Shown piece by piece: positions 44,905 through 56,934 of a stretch of 64,000 bases of DNA. Every line of letters starts with the position of its first letter. Positions within the stretch are counted from its first letter, which is position 1. The stretch lies in assembly GCA_963971305.1 (NCBI GenBank), contig OZ020307.1, positions 61,873,702 through 61,937,701 on the forward strand. Reading direction: 5' to 3'. Origin of the DNA: Arcuatula senhousia (lineage: Eukaryota; Mollusca; Bivalvia; Mytilida; Mytilidae). The notes under the pieces were generated by a model. It ran no database searches. It was not told the origin of the DNA and saw only the letters and a list, made by a program, of their open reading frames with translations. A program made the position numbers and the translations under genes.

Positions 44905-46507
44905 TGAGATGTGGAATAAGTGTACGTGACACAGTCAACAATTAAGCGACAATTAAGAAAAACCACAATGGACAACCGCCAGCAGCCTTCAACGAGGCCA
45001 TTTGGCACTGCTTGCGGTTCTGCAATTGGCTCATGGTCCAAATAAAATGCACATAATTCAAATCCAGTCCTGAAATAGTTACAGATAGACCCCCTTCTTT
45101 AACAGGGAACAGAAAACATCAAAAAGACAAGTACAAACGAAAGCTTTGTCAAAGATTGCTGGCTTAGGACAGGCACATATAATATGTGGCGGGGTTAAAC
45201 TAGTTTTTTTTTGGCCCAACCTTCCCTTAGACAAAGCACAAAACTTAACACACAATAAAAATCAAATCGATCAAAGTCCAATTCCACTAGAGAGAACCTA
45301 AGACAAAAAAACAACAAGAACAAACAAAAGGACGGTAAAGGAACTCTCTAAAGAACACTCGCTGTTACTGACAGCTAGCTGAGAATCATCAATCGACTGT
45401 TTTAAAAAAATCAAACATATCGATTTTAAATCCGACACGACTATTCAAACAATAATGATTTAGTGGAGTGTCATCACACAAAACCGACATGGTTGATCGC
45501 TATGATGCTTATAAATGACAATAGTAAAAACGTTTATGGAAGTTTTAAAGTAAGTATCAAGTTATCAATATTTCTGCAAAAAAACACTAGATTCAAAGAT
45601 TTAACCAAAATATTCAATTCATATCCTTTCCGTAATAAATTTTGAAGCCAATTTTTCATTTCTAATGGATTTTTTTTTAATTTATGAGCTTTATAAAAAG
45701 CATTACAATAAAATTCAGGATGTGATACTCCTTTCACTATCAGAAAACGACGTGTACAATTAAATTTTTCAATAAGAGATCGATACTTGTGGAAGAATTT
45801 AGAAAAAGATTTTACTAATTTGTGATATCGATAACCTTGTTTTAATAATTGTTCAGTAATAAATCGGTTTTTATTATTAAAATCAGAAACACCACTGCAG
45901 ATCCGAGCATATCTTACTAACTGTGAAATGTAAACCCCATATGACGGCGCTAGTGGAACAAAAAATGAAATTTATAATAGGGAAGGTAAAGTCGTCACGT
46001 TTATCGTATACTTTGGTTTGTTATTTTCTGTCAATAATACTTAAATCTAAATCTAAAAAGGGACATCTATCACCGGTGACGTTAGATTTGTTCAAGGTTA
46101 ATTCAGAAGGATAGATATCTGTAATAAAATTAGAAAATGAAGGATTGTTGAGTGCAAAAATGTCGTCTAAATATATAAAAGTATAATCGAAAGATTCGAT
46201 TAGGTTCTGATTGTTGGGGTCATTTTGTAATTTAGTCATAATTTGTGATTCATAACAGTATAGGAAAAGGTCGGCTATAAGTGGCGCACAATTAGTACCC
46301 ATATGAATACCAAAAATTTGGCGCTAAATTTGTTTACCAACGTATGCTAATATTATCTAACAAATGATGTAGAGCAGTAATAGTTTCTGCATCAGTCCAG
46401 TTAATGTAACCTTTTGAGTCTCGTTACTAAAAAATGATTTACTAAGTGAATCTGAAACTCTAGAACAGATATAATCACTATAAATTTAGATTTGTCTAAA
46501 CACCATT
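44905..46507 (-). pseudogene. PLE-C: reverse-transcriptase part and 3' tail (split by transposon)
   Basis: From upstream to downstream on the minus strand: INWTDAETITALHHLLDNIS (about 46350-46410), MGTNCAPLIADLFLYCYES (46302), the catalytic FIYLDDIFALNN, PFLDLDLSIIDRK, then frameshifted YGVYISQLVRYARIC-like, RFITEQLLKQGY and FFHKYRSLIEKF, and a C-terminal stretch GVSHPEFYCNAFYKAHKLKK. The tail (44905-45530) differs completely from PLE-A and PLE-B tails. Its upstream end continues at 48953 after the inserted element. Several stops and shifts; no endonuclease domain. Confidence 0.8.
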
Positions 46508-46510
46508 TAA

Positions 46511-48949
46511 TGCCCCCGTCACACTGGATAAAGTTCGCACTACGTTCTTACTAAGTCCTAAAAAGGTATAAAACGTGGAAAGAACTTGATGAACGTATTA
46601 AAGACGTACTAGAAACTTGTATGGTCGTAGTGCGAACTTTCATGGACGTAGTACGAACTTTCTTGGACGTAGTGCGAACGTACATGTAAAGGACGTGGAA
46701 TTATTTTGAACATGTTCAAAACAAACGTAGTGAGGACGTGGAGAAGTCAAAACGTAGTACAGACCTACTAAGAACGTATTGAGAACTTTATGATCGTAGC
46801 GTGAACGTAGAAGGGACGTATCAAAAACTTCAAGGACGTGGTCTTAACGGTATGATTTTTTGTGCCGTTAATACTACGATTTCACTACGTCCTTAAAGTT
46901 TGCACCACGTTCGCCGTACGTTTTCACTACGATTTCATATAACGGTATATTTCGTTCAAGTTTGTAGCACGTCCATAAAGAAGTTTCTACTGCGTCCTTA
47001 ATACGTCCGTACAATTTTTACTACGTTGACAGTACGTCCTAGCGGTTTGAACGCCGTTTCTAGAAAGTTTTTACTAGGTTTTCTGACAGTTCACATGAAT
47101 TTGTACAAAAAAGGTTTTGATATGTATTTAAATAAATCGGTTGTCTCTTGCCCACCGGAAGAGGATTCTTTTATTCTGAATTTAATACACAAAGGACAAG
47201 ATACTTTTTAAAAATAATTATTATATTTTGCCAATTATATTACATGTAGTCAATAATACTGCCAAAAATGTCGCGCCCCACGCCATACATGTATATATGT
47301 TGATTCTGTATATATCTTTATCAAAGCTGTTGTTTGTATTCGGCGAATATTAATGACATCTTTTTTTTTTGTCAAGAGTGGGTTTTTTCATTGACACTTT
47401 AGGATTTAGCTTGAATCATATGTAGTTTTTTTTTCAAAAACAGCGAGCAGCGAATTTTTTATTGACTTTTTCATTTTTTTTTCCCCGAAAAGAGCACGGT
47501 GGGTATACTGAATTATTTTTCTGACGAAAGATACAATCCTGCCTTTTGATGTGTCGAGAAAATTAAAAATGAAATAGAACATCTGAAAAATGGGTCAAAC
47601 ATGACCGGATTTCGTTATAAAGAAAGTAAATAAACGTCAGACTTGAAATCAAATCCTATGTTTTGGGAGCCCATGATGATGTTGAACACAAAATATTAAA
47701 AGCCTCTGATGAGTAGTTAGTAAGACAAGTGGTACGAAACATTAAATTGTAAATTGTCTACTAATGAACATTTATGTCAACAAATTAAAGTCAGTAAACA
47801 GGAAGTAGATGAGCGACAAACCTGATATCGAATCATACGTTATAAAAGCCCATGCTGATGCTGCTTACTAAATAGCCCATACATGTACGTTAAAGAACTT
47901 TTTTGTAGAGGAAACTGATAATTACAAAAAAAAGTTCCCCGTCCAACCGACATTTACCATATATCCCTGGAATTTTCATTTCGTGAAATATGGCCAATTA
48001 CATCTTGCTAGTACATTGTCTTAAATACATATGCAGTATTTTGATGCATACATATTTTACAGGAGGCAATTCCGGACGAATAATTAAAATTCAATGCGTG
48101 GTATATGCCCTTTTGTCTATAAAAGACCAATAAGAGACCAATAAGACACGCTAAGGGCAAAAGTTGCACAGCAACAATACCAAAAAAAAACAAAACAAAA
48201 TAAACATAATAACTAAAATCTTCTGGTTTAAATAACACAAATGAAGTATCGCCTCGTGTCGACTTCAAGTGCATCATAGACAATTAAGAAAGTTTTTTTT
48301 TTAAACCCCAAAGACTGATATTTGTCGCCGTAAGTTTTACTATATACAAGACTAGCTGAAGACTTATGTTGAATAAAACCCGAGATAATCAGGTTTTGTT
48401 GCACTCAACTTTCCTTTTTCATTGCGAGTTTAGAATCAGTGTGCAACATCAATACAAAACAACACGATTGTGAAACACAATTTATGCAATTTTCACTATA
48501 CATTAAGTTAGTTTGTCAAATATGTGTGGCTAACGGTGGGTAAATGATGCATCATGCAGTTTTTGAGAAGTTTGTAGAGCTAACCAAAATGAAAATCAGA
48601 CATCGAACGTATGCGCGGAGGTGATATTGCTGTCTTTGTTTTAAAACTGTCGCAAACTTGCTATAGACGTACGGCAAACGAGCTAATCGAAGAACAGTCG
48701 CGGCAAGAACGTAGTAAAGACGTGATGAACGTAGAAGATGCGTAGTGAAAACGTGCTGAACGTAGAAGACACGTAGTAAAAACTTGTTAGTCCTAGAAGG
48801 AACTTGGTTGTAAACTTGAAGGACGTTGCACGGTCTTTGTAAGGACGTGAAGAAGTCGTATTGAAAAAGCAATATTTTTATCCCGTTTGCACTGCGTTCT
48901 AAGAACGTACTAAGAACTCGGTGGTCTTCGTCCCAGTGTGACGGGGGTA
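46511..48949. mobile_element. 2,439-bp TIR element with TAA target duplication (Harbinger/ISL2EU-like)
   Basis: The termini TGCCCCCGTCACACTGG and CCAGTGTGACGGGGGTA are flanked by TAA (46508-46510 and 48950-48952). Excising it restores the PLE-C frame LEYLV-KWCLDKSKF, confirming the borders. About 500 bases inside the left end and 280 inside the right end are filled with ACGTAGTNNGAAC-type repeats in both orientations. No transposase is present. A 3-bp TAA duplication is typical of PIF/Harbinger-type enzymes (family known; assignment inferred). Confidence 0.85.
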
Positions 48950-48952
48950 TAA

Positions 48953-49010
48953 CCAAATATTCTAATTTGGAGTAACGAGGATCCATCGCGGTTATGTCCC
49001 TTCAAAATTG
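48953..49010 (-). pseudogene. PLE-C, upstream piece beyond the inserted element
   Basis: The minus strand reads MDPRYSKLEYLV, corresponding to the RRYKYLVL-like block of PLE RT, and joins KWCLDKSKF at 46507. Confidence 0.65.
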
Positions 49011-49754
49011 GCCATCAAAAGTATCACATTAAAGTGATTTCATCGTTAAAACATTTTATTTATTTACGTTATGTAGGTACCTTTTGTTTAACTTGTGTTT
49101 AATCGTGTAAATTTCCGCCAAATCCATTGATATTGGATACATGTTTGTCAGGTTGTAATAAAATGAAGTGCGTATTCATACGGATTAAAACGCGTAACTT
49201 AAATATACTTGTCATATAATACTAAGTAAATAAGATAAACTATATAAGGGACTTGGGTCTTTCTATTCTATTTGTATATCTTTGTAACATTGATTCATTT
49301 CTAAATTAAGTGCATTTAAAAAAGCAAATCTTGTCACTATTAGATATAAACGTATTTTACTTTCCTTTTAAGAATCAACCAACATCAAATAAAAAAGTCC
49401 GACATACCCATGCATTGAATTACATCATCGGAAACTCCCTAAAATATCTCATGTAAGTTAAATGCATATATTTTTTGGTAAGAACGTTTTTTTTAAACAT
49501 GTATCAATGAAACTAAGTAACAAGATGTAGCCATGACATTAACACATTCTTTTAACAAAAAATATTAGTTCGTACGTATGAAAGACTATATATTGGAAAT
49601 GCCGTGGATCTAGTTGCCGTTGTTTTTCTGAGGTAAAACATTCTACCTACAATTAAATTGAGCAAGGTTCATATAAATGTTATCAAATATGTACGTTTAC
49701 TTGAGGCCATGCACCACTCCTAGAATAACTGAGTTCAAATAAATACTATAGAGA
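49011..49754. other. No gene recognised
   Basis: AT-rich, without repeat or coding signature. Confidence 0.3.
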
Positions 49755-50232
49755 GAAGCAGAGGTACCAATGGGGTATCCGAATGTCAAAAGTCCGAAAG
49801 GGCAGAGACTAAACCAATAAACACAAACAAGAACGGGACAAAAACAGACAACACGTAAAACATGGAAACACAAAACAACTGAATATCAATCAACAACGCG
49901 AACTCCAGTCGAAACAAGAGTGAACTCAGGTGCTCCGGAAGAGTAAGCAGTTCCTGCTTGCTATAGCACACCCGTCGCGTTGCCAATAGTCCATTCAGCG
50001 TGTCAAATCCAGTAAAGGAAGACAAAACAACACACTATGACAAACCAACATCTGCACTCATCTGAGAGATCGAAATCCCATATTTGTCTATAAGTGCATG
50101 ATGTCTTCCGTAAAATTTCTTGAGTGAAGACAGCAACCGAGGAGCAACATAACCCTGTGTGAGCAATTTTTGCGTCAGACGTGTCGCTCTGCTAAGGAAA
50201 TCGATGTAAGTCCCGCACGCTCTATAGAACAT
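49755..50232 (-). pseudogene. PLE-B: RT C-terminal exon and 3' tail
   Basis: The frame 50035-50232 encodes ACGTYIDFLSRATRLTQKL, LTQGYVAPRLLSSLKKFYG, RHHALIDKYGISISQM, the conserved end of PLE reverse transcriptases. The tail follows directly (49755-50034). Homology starts right after CTATAG on the minus strand, as in the copy at 21715. The tail has an open 79-residue frame, but other copies do not keep it. Confidence 0.75.
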
Positions 50233-50397
50233 GCCAATTGAAACAATTTTTATTCAATTTAACAAAAAGTATCAAAAGCTCTGCTTAAGACTGAAAAAAC
50301 AAATAGCAATATGCATAAATAAAGGGGGCATCGATAACGCCGGCCTTTCATTTCTTTTAGGAATTGCTATTTCCATTAACAGAAAACCAATATATAT

Positions 50398-50544
50398 ACA
50401 ATAATAGTACACTGACTCGACATAAAATTTTTATACGGATGAGGCTTAGAAACAGGAAATCGCGAGGGTCTCCCGAGCGTTTTCTTGTTTCGAGCCGAAT
50501 TCGTATAAATACAATTTTATGTCGAGTCAGTGTACTATTATTGT
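50398..50544. mobile_element. Hairpin MITE
   Basis: Arms ACAATAATAGTACACTGACT... / ...AGTCAGTGTACTATTATTGT, extending about 30 bases with near-perfect pairing, then weaker pairing around TATACGG/CGTATA. The two overlapping frames on opposite strands are by-products of this symmetry. Confidence 0.75.
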
Positions 50545-52850
50545 GTTTATACTGCAATATTTTGTATTTTCTTTGGAGTATTCTTTATTTAAAAAAACAC
50601 AAATAAAAAAATCGAAAAATGATCCTACCTCGGGCCCCTCTCCTAATATGGTCATAACACCTGTGTCGCCAGGTAAGGGGCACACTGTATAACATGGAAT
50701 GGTTTATGTACTATGACACAAATGTGCATGGTCTAAAGTAAATTAATGTAATGAAATTTGAAAAAAAAATAGAATAAAAATAATATATTTATACTGAAGC
50801 ATAAATTTAAAATTAAGAATTGAATGCTACCGTTTTTTTAACTAATATGCGCCTTACATGTAAGAATGCAGCTTAATATCATTATGCTAGAAATAAAAAA
50901 AAATAAAAATAATTGTTTTTCTTGGAATAAAATCAATGTAATACATTTATCAAATACATTCGGCGTTAAAAATATTAAGATTACATATATTTATCAAAAG
51001 TATTTTAAATTCGGGTATTCAATTCAACGCATTAATATTTACACCTGTCAATCAAAAAGCATGTGGAGTCCGTGCAACTGCAAACTCAACTAGCTCTCTC
51101 TATATATGTTGTTTACCGGTTTATACGGATTTGATAGTAGTTGCCTACATAAATTGGCCATATTTAATTACATGATAGAACATCCAATTATTTCCCACCC
51201 ATTTTTTAAGTTTATAATTTTAATTTCACCTAACAAATACTTTTCTTGAATTTATTTATACGGGAATAAACGGTTAATTTAATTTTGCCGATTTCAAAAT
51301 TTCAAGGAGTAACCTCTTATCAACAGCATTCACGTCAAAACATTGGAAGATCAATAACCAAAACTATGAAAATGCATTTGTACAAGTACTAGTAATCAAT
51401 ACCAAAATGTTCGAACAGGAAAGCCAAATCAAGGACCACGGATATCTGTATTCTAATTCCTTGCTTCTGTCCTGACTTCTCAATCCGAGTTGCATGAAAA
51501 TTTTCACATACTATCCTTTTTAAAATTATATATTAAATAATTGGTGATTTATGTGGTTTTAATCGTCATTCCGGACCATGAAAATTCTTTAACAGCATTA
51601 GGAACAAATTCGTAGAGATCTCTGCTAGAGCGAATAACCCGCTTTCGATCTGTGCTCACTAATACCAATATTCATTTCCCCACTCATACGAAAGGTTTCT
51701 TTTATTTATACATATTTATTAGAGTTTTGATTTAATTCTTTAATGTAGCTAATGTGTCCAAGAATGCAACCCCCCCCCCCAACAAAAAAATAAAAAAACA
51801 AAAACAAAAAAACACTGTGTTTGTATAGAGGTTGTACTGCTAATTTTGTGATTTACAAATTATCAAGTTCCATAAAAAAATAATATAATAAGGTATCCCT
51901 TATAAAGGGGCTTGTGTGGCGGAATCTTCATGCTTGAATACCACACTATCGGTAATTAGCCAATTACCAATAAAATTCTTCTTTTCTAAATATTTGTACC
52001 ATACTATATTCGACCTTGTTTTACAGCATGCCTCGGAAAGGGGGCGTGTACTAAAAGTGATATACTGTCACTGACCGTATATCACATATCGATATACGGT
52101 CACTGTAATTTGACTGCTCAAATAGACCGATTGCAGTATAATTTTTTTTTTTGATTGGCTGAGAAGGTGCTCAGGGGGCTTTGAATACTCTATATTCTGC
52201 GTTTCTTTTTCTCGAGATTTGAGCCTTGGCATTTTTGTGCACTTTTATAGATACCCCCTAAAATCAAATGGTTTAAATATTGAAGGTTTGAAACTTACTT
52301 CCCCCCCTTTAGCCATTCACGTTAAACATACGTATTCGAAATCGAGTCTGTTCTAAAAATAGCTATGACATAATTATTAACACTTCTTTACATATCTTAT
52401 ATTTTATCATAGTGAGTCTGAAAGACTGCTTGGATATAGAAAATTGGGGCTGAAGAGCTTGAATGTCGCCAAGGTAAATATTAAGAAATTAAGCCTTATA
52501 TCTAGTTTTATTTTAACAGTAGTTTGTGTGATAAAAATAATTCGGATGTAAATAGAATTAATGACGTACACAACATTGAATCATGATAACATTTTGGTAC
52601 ATTTAAAGAAGACCACATTAAAGTAGATCAAACTTCATGCATTGTATTTATATATTTAATTAGATCACTTTAATAATATAGTTAGTTTGTGTAATATTAA
52701 ATATTCAAATGAATTTTACACTCCTTTATTAGATGGAAATAACCTTTTCTAAAAATAGAACGCCAATGTAAATCCAATGTTGGATAAAATAAATTAATGA
52801 TGTTAAACTTTAACATATTTTAAAGATGATTATTTGACATTATTTGTATG
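50545..52850. other. No gene recognised
   Basis: AT-rich. It contains an 11-base C run (51770-51780) and a small hairpin GACCGTATATC/GATATACGGTC at about 52073-52104. No exon pattern was found. Confidence 0.3.
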
Positions 52851-52852
52851 AT

Positions 52853-53100
52853 TTAGGGGCCGACCAATTGATTTTCATTGGGGGCTATGGTGAAATTTGA
52901 AATAAAAATAGAAGATGGCAAAAATCCAGAAATGAAAAGGCAATTAATAAAAAAAAGGGAGGAAGGTAGTTTTGGCTGAAAATATTATACTAGCTTAAAA
53001 AAAATTGGCGCGCTAAAGCGCGCTAGAAATACAGGCTAACCTTTCGAAGAAAATATCCATAGCCCCCCCCCCCCCCCCCCATAAATTAAAATGGTTGTCC
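52853..53100. mobile_element. Degenerate MITE with GGGGCCGACCAATT / AATGGTTGTCCC ends
   Basis: The imperfect inverted ends resemble those of the element at 61653-61916, and each end is followed by a run of G or C (18 C at 53063-53080). The target duplication was not resolved. Confidence 0.5.
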
Positions 53101-53763
53101 CTCGTAGATAAAACAATGAAGACAGTGATTATAAAAGGGAACAGAAAAAAAACCAAATCATTTGTATCATGAAACCATATTAGATTAAATGGTGGTATTT
53201 ATGTATTATTTTACAAGTTAATCATTAATGCACTGTCATATCATCCATCCAAATCAGACAAAAAATACATTTCTTTTGTATATTTATACAATTGAATATT
53301 TATACATGTAAGACCTTTTGTGCACGTCGTAGCTCTCTTGATCTAAATTGATGTCCAAAAAAATGATTAACTATTATTATCGTGAATATCTTTTAAACAA
53401 TGTGACAACTCTCTCCTATTATTATCCATTGGATCTCATCAGTTTAGGTCTAAGTTCTATAAAAGATATCCTCGGTGCTGGATTTTGATAAACCGTTCGA
53501 AGGTGTTGGGTTTTAAATACTTTTCAGTAATTGTGGATCTTCTGCCAATGTTTTGATTCAAAATCTGCTCACGAGAAATTACTTCTTTAAATCTGCATAC
53601 AGTCATGTGCAAACTTTGGTCGTTCACTCAGCGGGAGTCGAAACCATACTAGAACGTCTATGGCAACACCACATGCACTATATACAGTCAAGGATCCCAC
53701 TTAAAGGTGTTGGAAGGTCAGCTTTGAAATTTTTTATATTTATCGGAATCTTCCGGTTTTCTA
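53101..53763. other. No gene recognised
   Basis: The frame 53553-53813 runs into the adjacent transposon and has no recognisable domain. Confidence 0.3.
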
Positions 53764-54672
53764 CACAGGCGTTTGGGTTCAGGATTTTTTTTTTATTAAT
53801 AACGTGTATATAAAAATTTTCATACTCGTCTATATACTATTTCCACAAGGCAAGAATGTTTGACAGTTCTAATAATAGAACAAAATTTACCAATGGAAAA
53901 CCCCCCTATTTTCTCATAGAATTAAAGGTTTTGTGTAAAATATTGGTGATTTTCTCAATCCTTTCAGTTTATCTTTCAATTAAGCACATATATATCGCGA
54001 AACAATGCGCAATGACGTTAAATCTAACATATTTTCCTTCGAAGCGAGCCATAAAACCACCAGGGACGGAAGTAGATAAAAAATTTAAAGGGAGACAATA
54101 TTTCGCCACTTTTACCACTTTATGATTGAATTTGAAATAACCACATATATTTTATCCTGTAACGTCTTTTTGTAAAACTATGGTACACATAACAGGTCCT
54201 AATATAATATGAGCGTTTTTGGTAGTATAGAAAATAATTCAAATAAAATCGTGACCATATTTTTCCGCCAAAAGATTTTGTTCGAACTCACTTAGATTTT
54301 ACCTTACTGTAGTGTCACTCGGAAGTCCTTTTATTTGGCGGGATAATGTTTTCCTTGAAAATCTCTATCTACTTCCGTCCCTGGTGATTTTGTGGGTCCG
54401 GTTCGAAGGAAAAAATACTAGAGGTTTAAGGTTATTACACGTTGATACACGATAACTTTGAGCCCATAAGAGAGATAAAACCAAAAGGAATCAGACAATA
54501 GCCAATTTCATTTCGATGGAAAACTACTTCTATAAGAAATACGTAGATTTCCCAATGTTCTATTTTTAGAACTGTCAAACATTCTTGCCTTGTGGAAATA
54601 GTATATAGACGAGTATGAAAATTTTTATATACACGTTAATAATAAAAAAAATCCTGAACCCAAATGCCTGTG
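53764..54672. mobile_element. 909-bp foldback TIR element with 8-bp target duplication (hAT-like)
   Basis: The ends CACAGGCGTTTGGGTTCAGG and CCTGAACCCAAATGCCTGTG are flanked by GTTTTCTA on both sides (53756-53763 and 54673-54680). Near-perfect arms continue at least 120 bases; inner segments such as CAGGGACGGAAGTAGA are also inverted, so most of the element folds back. It shares CACAGGCG(C/T)TTGGGT with the palindrome at 11074-11367. The short frames inside are not transposase. Confidence 0.88.
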
Positions 54673-55013
54673 GTTTTCTATCAAAATATATAAGGTTAAA
54701 AAATTTGCACGGTACCCCTTATTTTTCTTTAGTTTTAAAGTCTTTGTTACATCATAAATGGTTTTTCAAAGGTGTGATCTGCTTAACTATGTTAATGTTA
54801 ATTAAAGCTATGAAAAAAGCAGAGAAAACCCTTTCCCGCCATAATTTGAACTCTTATCTTTAAAACGAGTACGGTAACCAGATTTAGAATTTTGTATTTT
54901 CAATTATTCCCTCATGATTAAAGACAAGAATTTCAAAGTCTCATCACTTTTAAAGGGGCACTCGAATATCCTTTAACAAGTAATCAGAATTTTACTTTTA
55001 TATCGTGCATTAA

Positions 55014-55838
55014 CCATAGGCGTGCGTGGTCGGCCACAAATTCCAACTGTTCAATTTTTCAATGTAACTGACTTGGCAATTTTAGAAATTGCTAGGCCAG
55101 TTGAATTAACAGATGATACCAAGTAGACAAGGTTGAAGCACTGCTGTTCAGAATAATAGAATATCTTACCAACTCTTTTGTTTTAGAGAAGGTTGTATTA
55201 CTTACACAGTGACTCTGTCATTACTTAACAAAGAGTCAATAACAAAATGTAAAAGAATGCCAATATGTGAAAATATATCTTTTTAAAGTCTTAATACCAC
55301 AGGACACATTCCTTTATTTACATAAATATATATAAATCTTTTTAAGTGTATGAATATGTTTGAATGGAATATTATTTTCAAGGAACATTTTTATACGTGA
55401 AAATTTTCAAGGGAGACAATAATTTGTATTTTACATTGTCAATCACATTTATTTATTTGACAATGATTGTCCCCCTTGTACTTGCTCGTGTATCAAATAA
55501 ATATCTGAATAATTTCCATGCAATTACTACGATTTTTTATACATTTAAATGAATCAGCAATGTGCTCTTTGGTTTATAGACTTTTTTTATTTTGCACGTT
55601 TTATCATTGTATTACATGTATATACACGTTTTTGCTATTTGTAAAGAAATAACAGTCACACTGCTTTGTCTAATTTTATAATTGATACTAAACAGTTTGT
55701 AGGATATTTTATTCTGCACTGCTCCTACCTTCTCTACTGGTGTCATCTATTCAGCCAGCTGGCTAAAATCTTTAAATTGCCAAGTCAGTTACTTTGAAAA
55801 GTTGAACAGTTGGAATTGGTGGACGACCACGCCTATGG
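55014..55838. mobile_element. 825-bp TIR element with CCATAGGCGTG ends
   Basis: CCATAGGCGTG...CCAACTGTTCAA at the left is inverted at the right (TTGAACAGTTGG...CACGCCTATGG). CAATTTTTCAATGTAACTGA / TCAGTTACTTTGAAAAGTTG extends the arms. The target duplication may be TTA or TA; this is unclear. Confidence 0.7.
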
Positions 55839-55844
55839 CTTATG

Positions 55845-56045
55845 CACAATGAAACAAAAAATTATATCAGTCTTGACCCACCATTTCTTTTGAAATGCCT
55901 GTACCAAGTCACGACCATTGCGGTCTTCAATTTTTTCCGGTGTGTCTTCCTTGTTCTTGTTTTGTTTTGTTTTGTCTTATGGACATTTGAGATTGATTCT
56001 CCATGTCTGGTAATTTTGTTATTACCTTTATTTTGCAAAGATTGG
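55845..56045 (+). mobile_element. PLE-A 3' tail fragment
   Basis: CCACCATTTCTTTTGAAATG, CCTGTACCAAGTCACGACCA and TTGCGGTCTTCAATTTTTTC match the PLE-A tail. Confidence 0.6.
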
Positions 56046-56144
56046 TGGTACTATAAGCGATATGAATAATCAATAACAAAGTAAAATATTATGGCTAAAT
56101 AAAAATAAAAAAAGGAATGATTTGTACAAGTTAATGGGGGAAAT

Positions 56145-56156
56145 GGGGGGGGGGGG
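56145..56156. repeat. G12 homopolymer
   Basis: Run of 12 G. Confidence 0.9.
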
Positions 56157-56334
56157 TGGGCAAACCTAACTAATAGAATTTTAAATATGTTTATCTATAC
56201 AAGTGGGATCTCTGAGTGATATACAGCGCCTTAGATTATTTTGCTAAGCCTTAAGATTATACCTTTCACCAACTAAACGATACTTTCTGTAAGATTAAAT
56301 ATGTCTGTGACATAGTGCCTGGAACATAGTTGAA

Positions 56335-56515
56335 AGAAGCAGAGGTACCAATGGGGTATCCGATTATCAAAAGTCCGAAACACCAACAGGAATGGGACAA
56401 AAACATACAACATGTAAAACATGGAAACACAAAATAACTGAATATCAATCAACAACGCGAACTCCAGTCGAAACAAGATTGAACTCAGGTGCTCCGGAAG
56501 AGTAAGCAGTTCAAA
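56335..56515 (-). mobile_element. PLE-B 3' tail fragment
   Basis: AGAAGCAGAGGTACCAATGG and TCAGGTGCTCCGGAAGAGTA match 49755-49945, with a small internal deletion. It lies just upstream of the TNFR-like gene. Confidence 0.6.
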
Positions 56516-56846
56516 AGATATAATGTAATTTCGACAAGTAACACTGTCACGCATAGCAACAATTCTTTTTCTTTTCTGTAAATCACACTATTTTTTACAT
56601 AAGAATTACAGCATAGTTCAAGATACAGCGTTGATAAAGTGTTTATAGAAGTTTGAAGATCTTCACAGCAATGTTATGGAACTGCAACTTGTACTTTGTT
56701 ATTCCCTCTTCGAAACCAATCCACTTCCTCATGTATGTACTTTCACTGGGACTTTGTCATTTAATGTGCACATGCTTAAAAATTTAAAATGGCATGTTTG
56801 TTAGTTATAATGTCATTTTATTTGTTATCATTTAGGTATACCATCA

Positions 56847-56934
56847 ATGGCGAGGAAAATGTTTGGTACAAGTATGGTCACTGCATCACTATTGGCAACT
56901 GTATCAGTGTTGATTGGCACACGAGGAGTTCTAG
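56847..56934 (+). CDS. TNFR-like gene, coding exon 1 (signal peptide)
   Basis: The ATG is 12 bases after an acceptor-like pyrimidine-rich stretch ending TTTAG (56835), so the first 11 bases of this exon are probably 5' UTR. The exon encodes MARK followed by a hydrophobic stretch (MVTASLLATVSVLIG) and stops at CTAG|GTATTT, phase 1. It joins exon 2 to give VLA-NGAC, a plausible signal-peptidase site. Confidence 0.7.

Noticed and set aside
46021..46302. Possibility that the MGTNCAPLIADLF frame is an intact gene
   Set aside because: Only a fragment of a PLE reverse transcriptase. Flanking RT blocks are in other frames, and the element is split by a transposon.
29184..50025. Open frames starting MSSFTGFDTLN in PLE-B tails
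   Set aside because: Readable in two copies, but broken by stops or shifts in those at 1-345 and 3760-3995. Best explained as conserved 3' tail sequence.
50357..50606. Overlapping open frames on both strands
   Set aside because: By-products of a hairpin MITE at 50398-50544.
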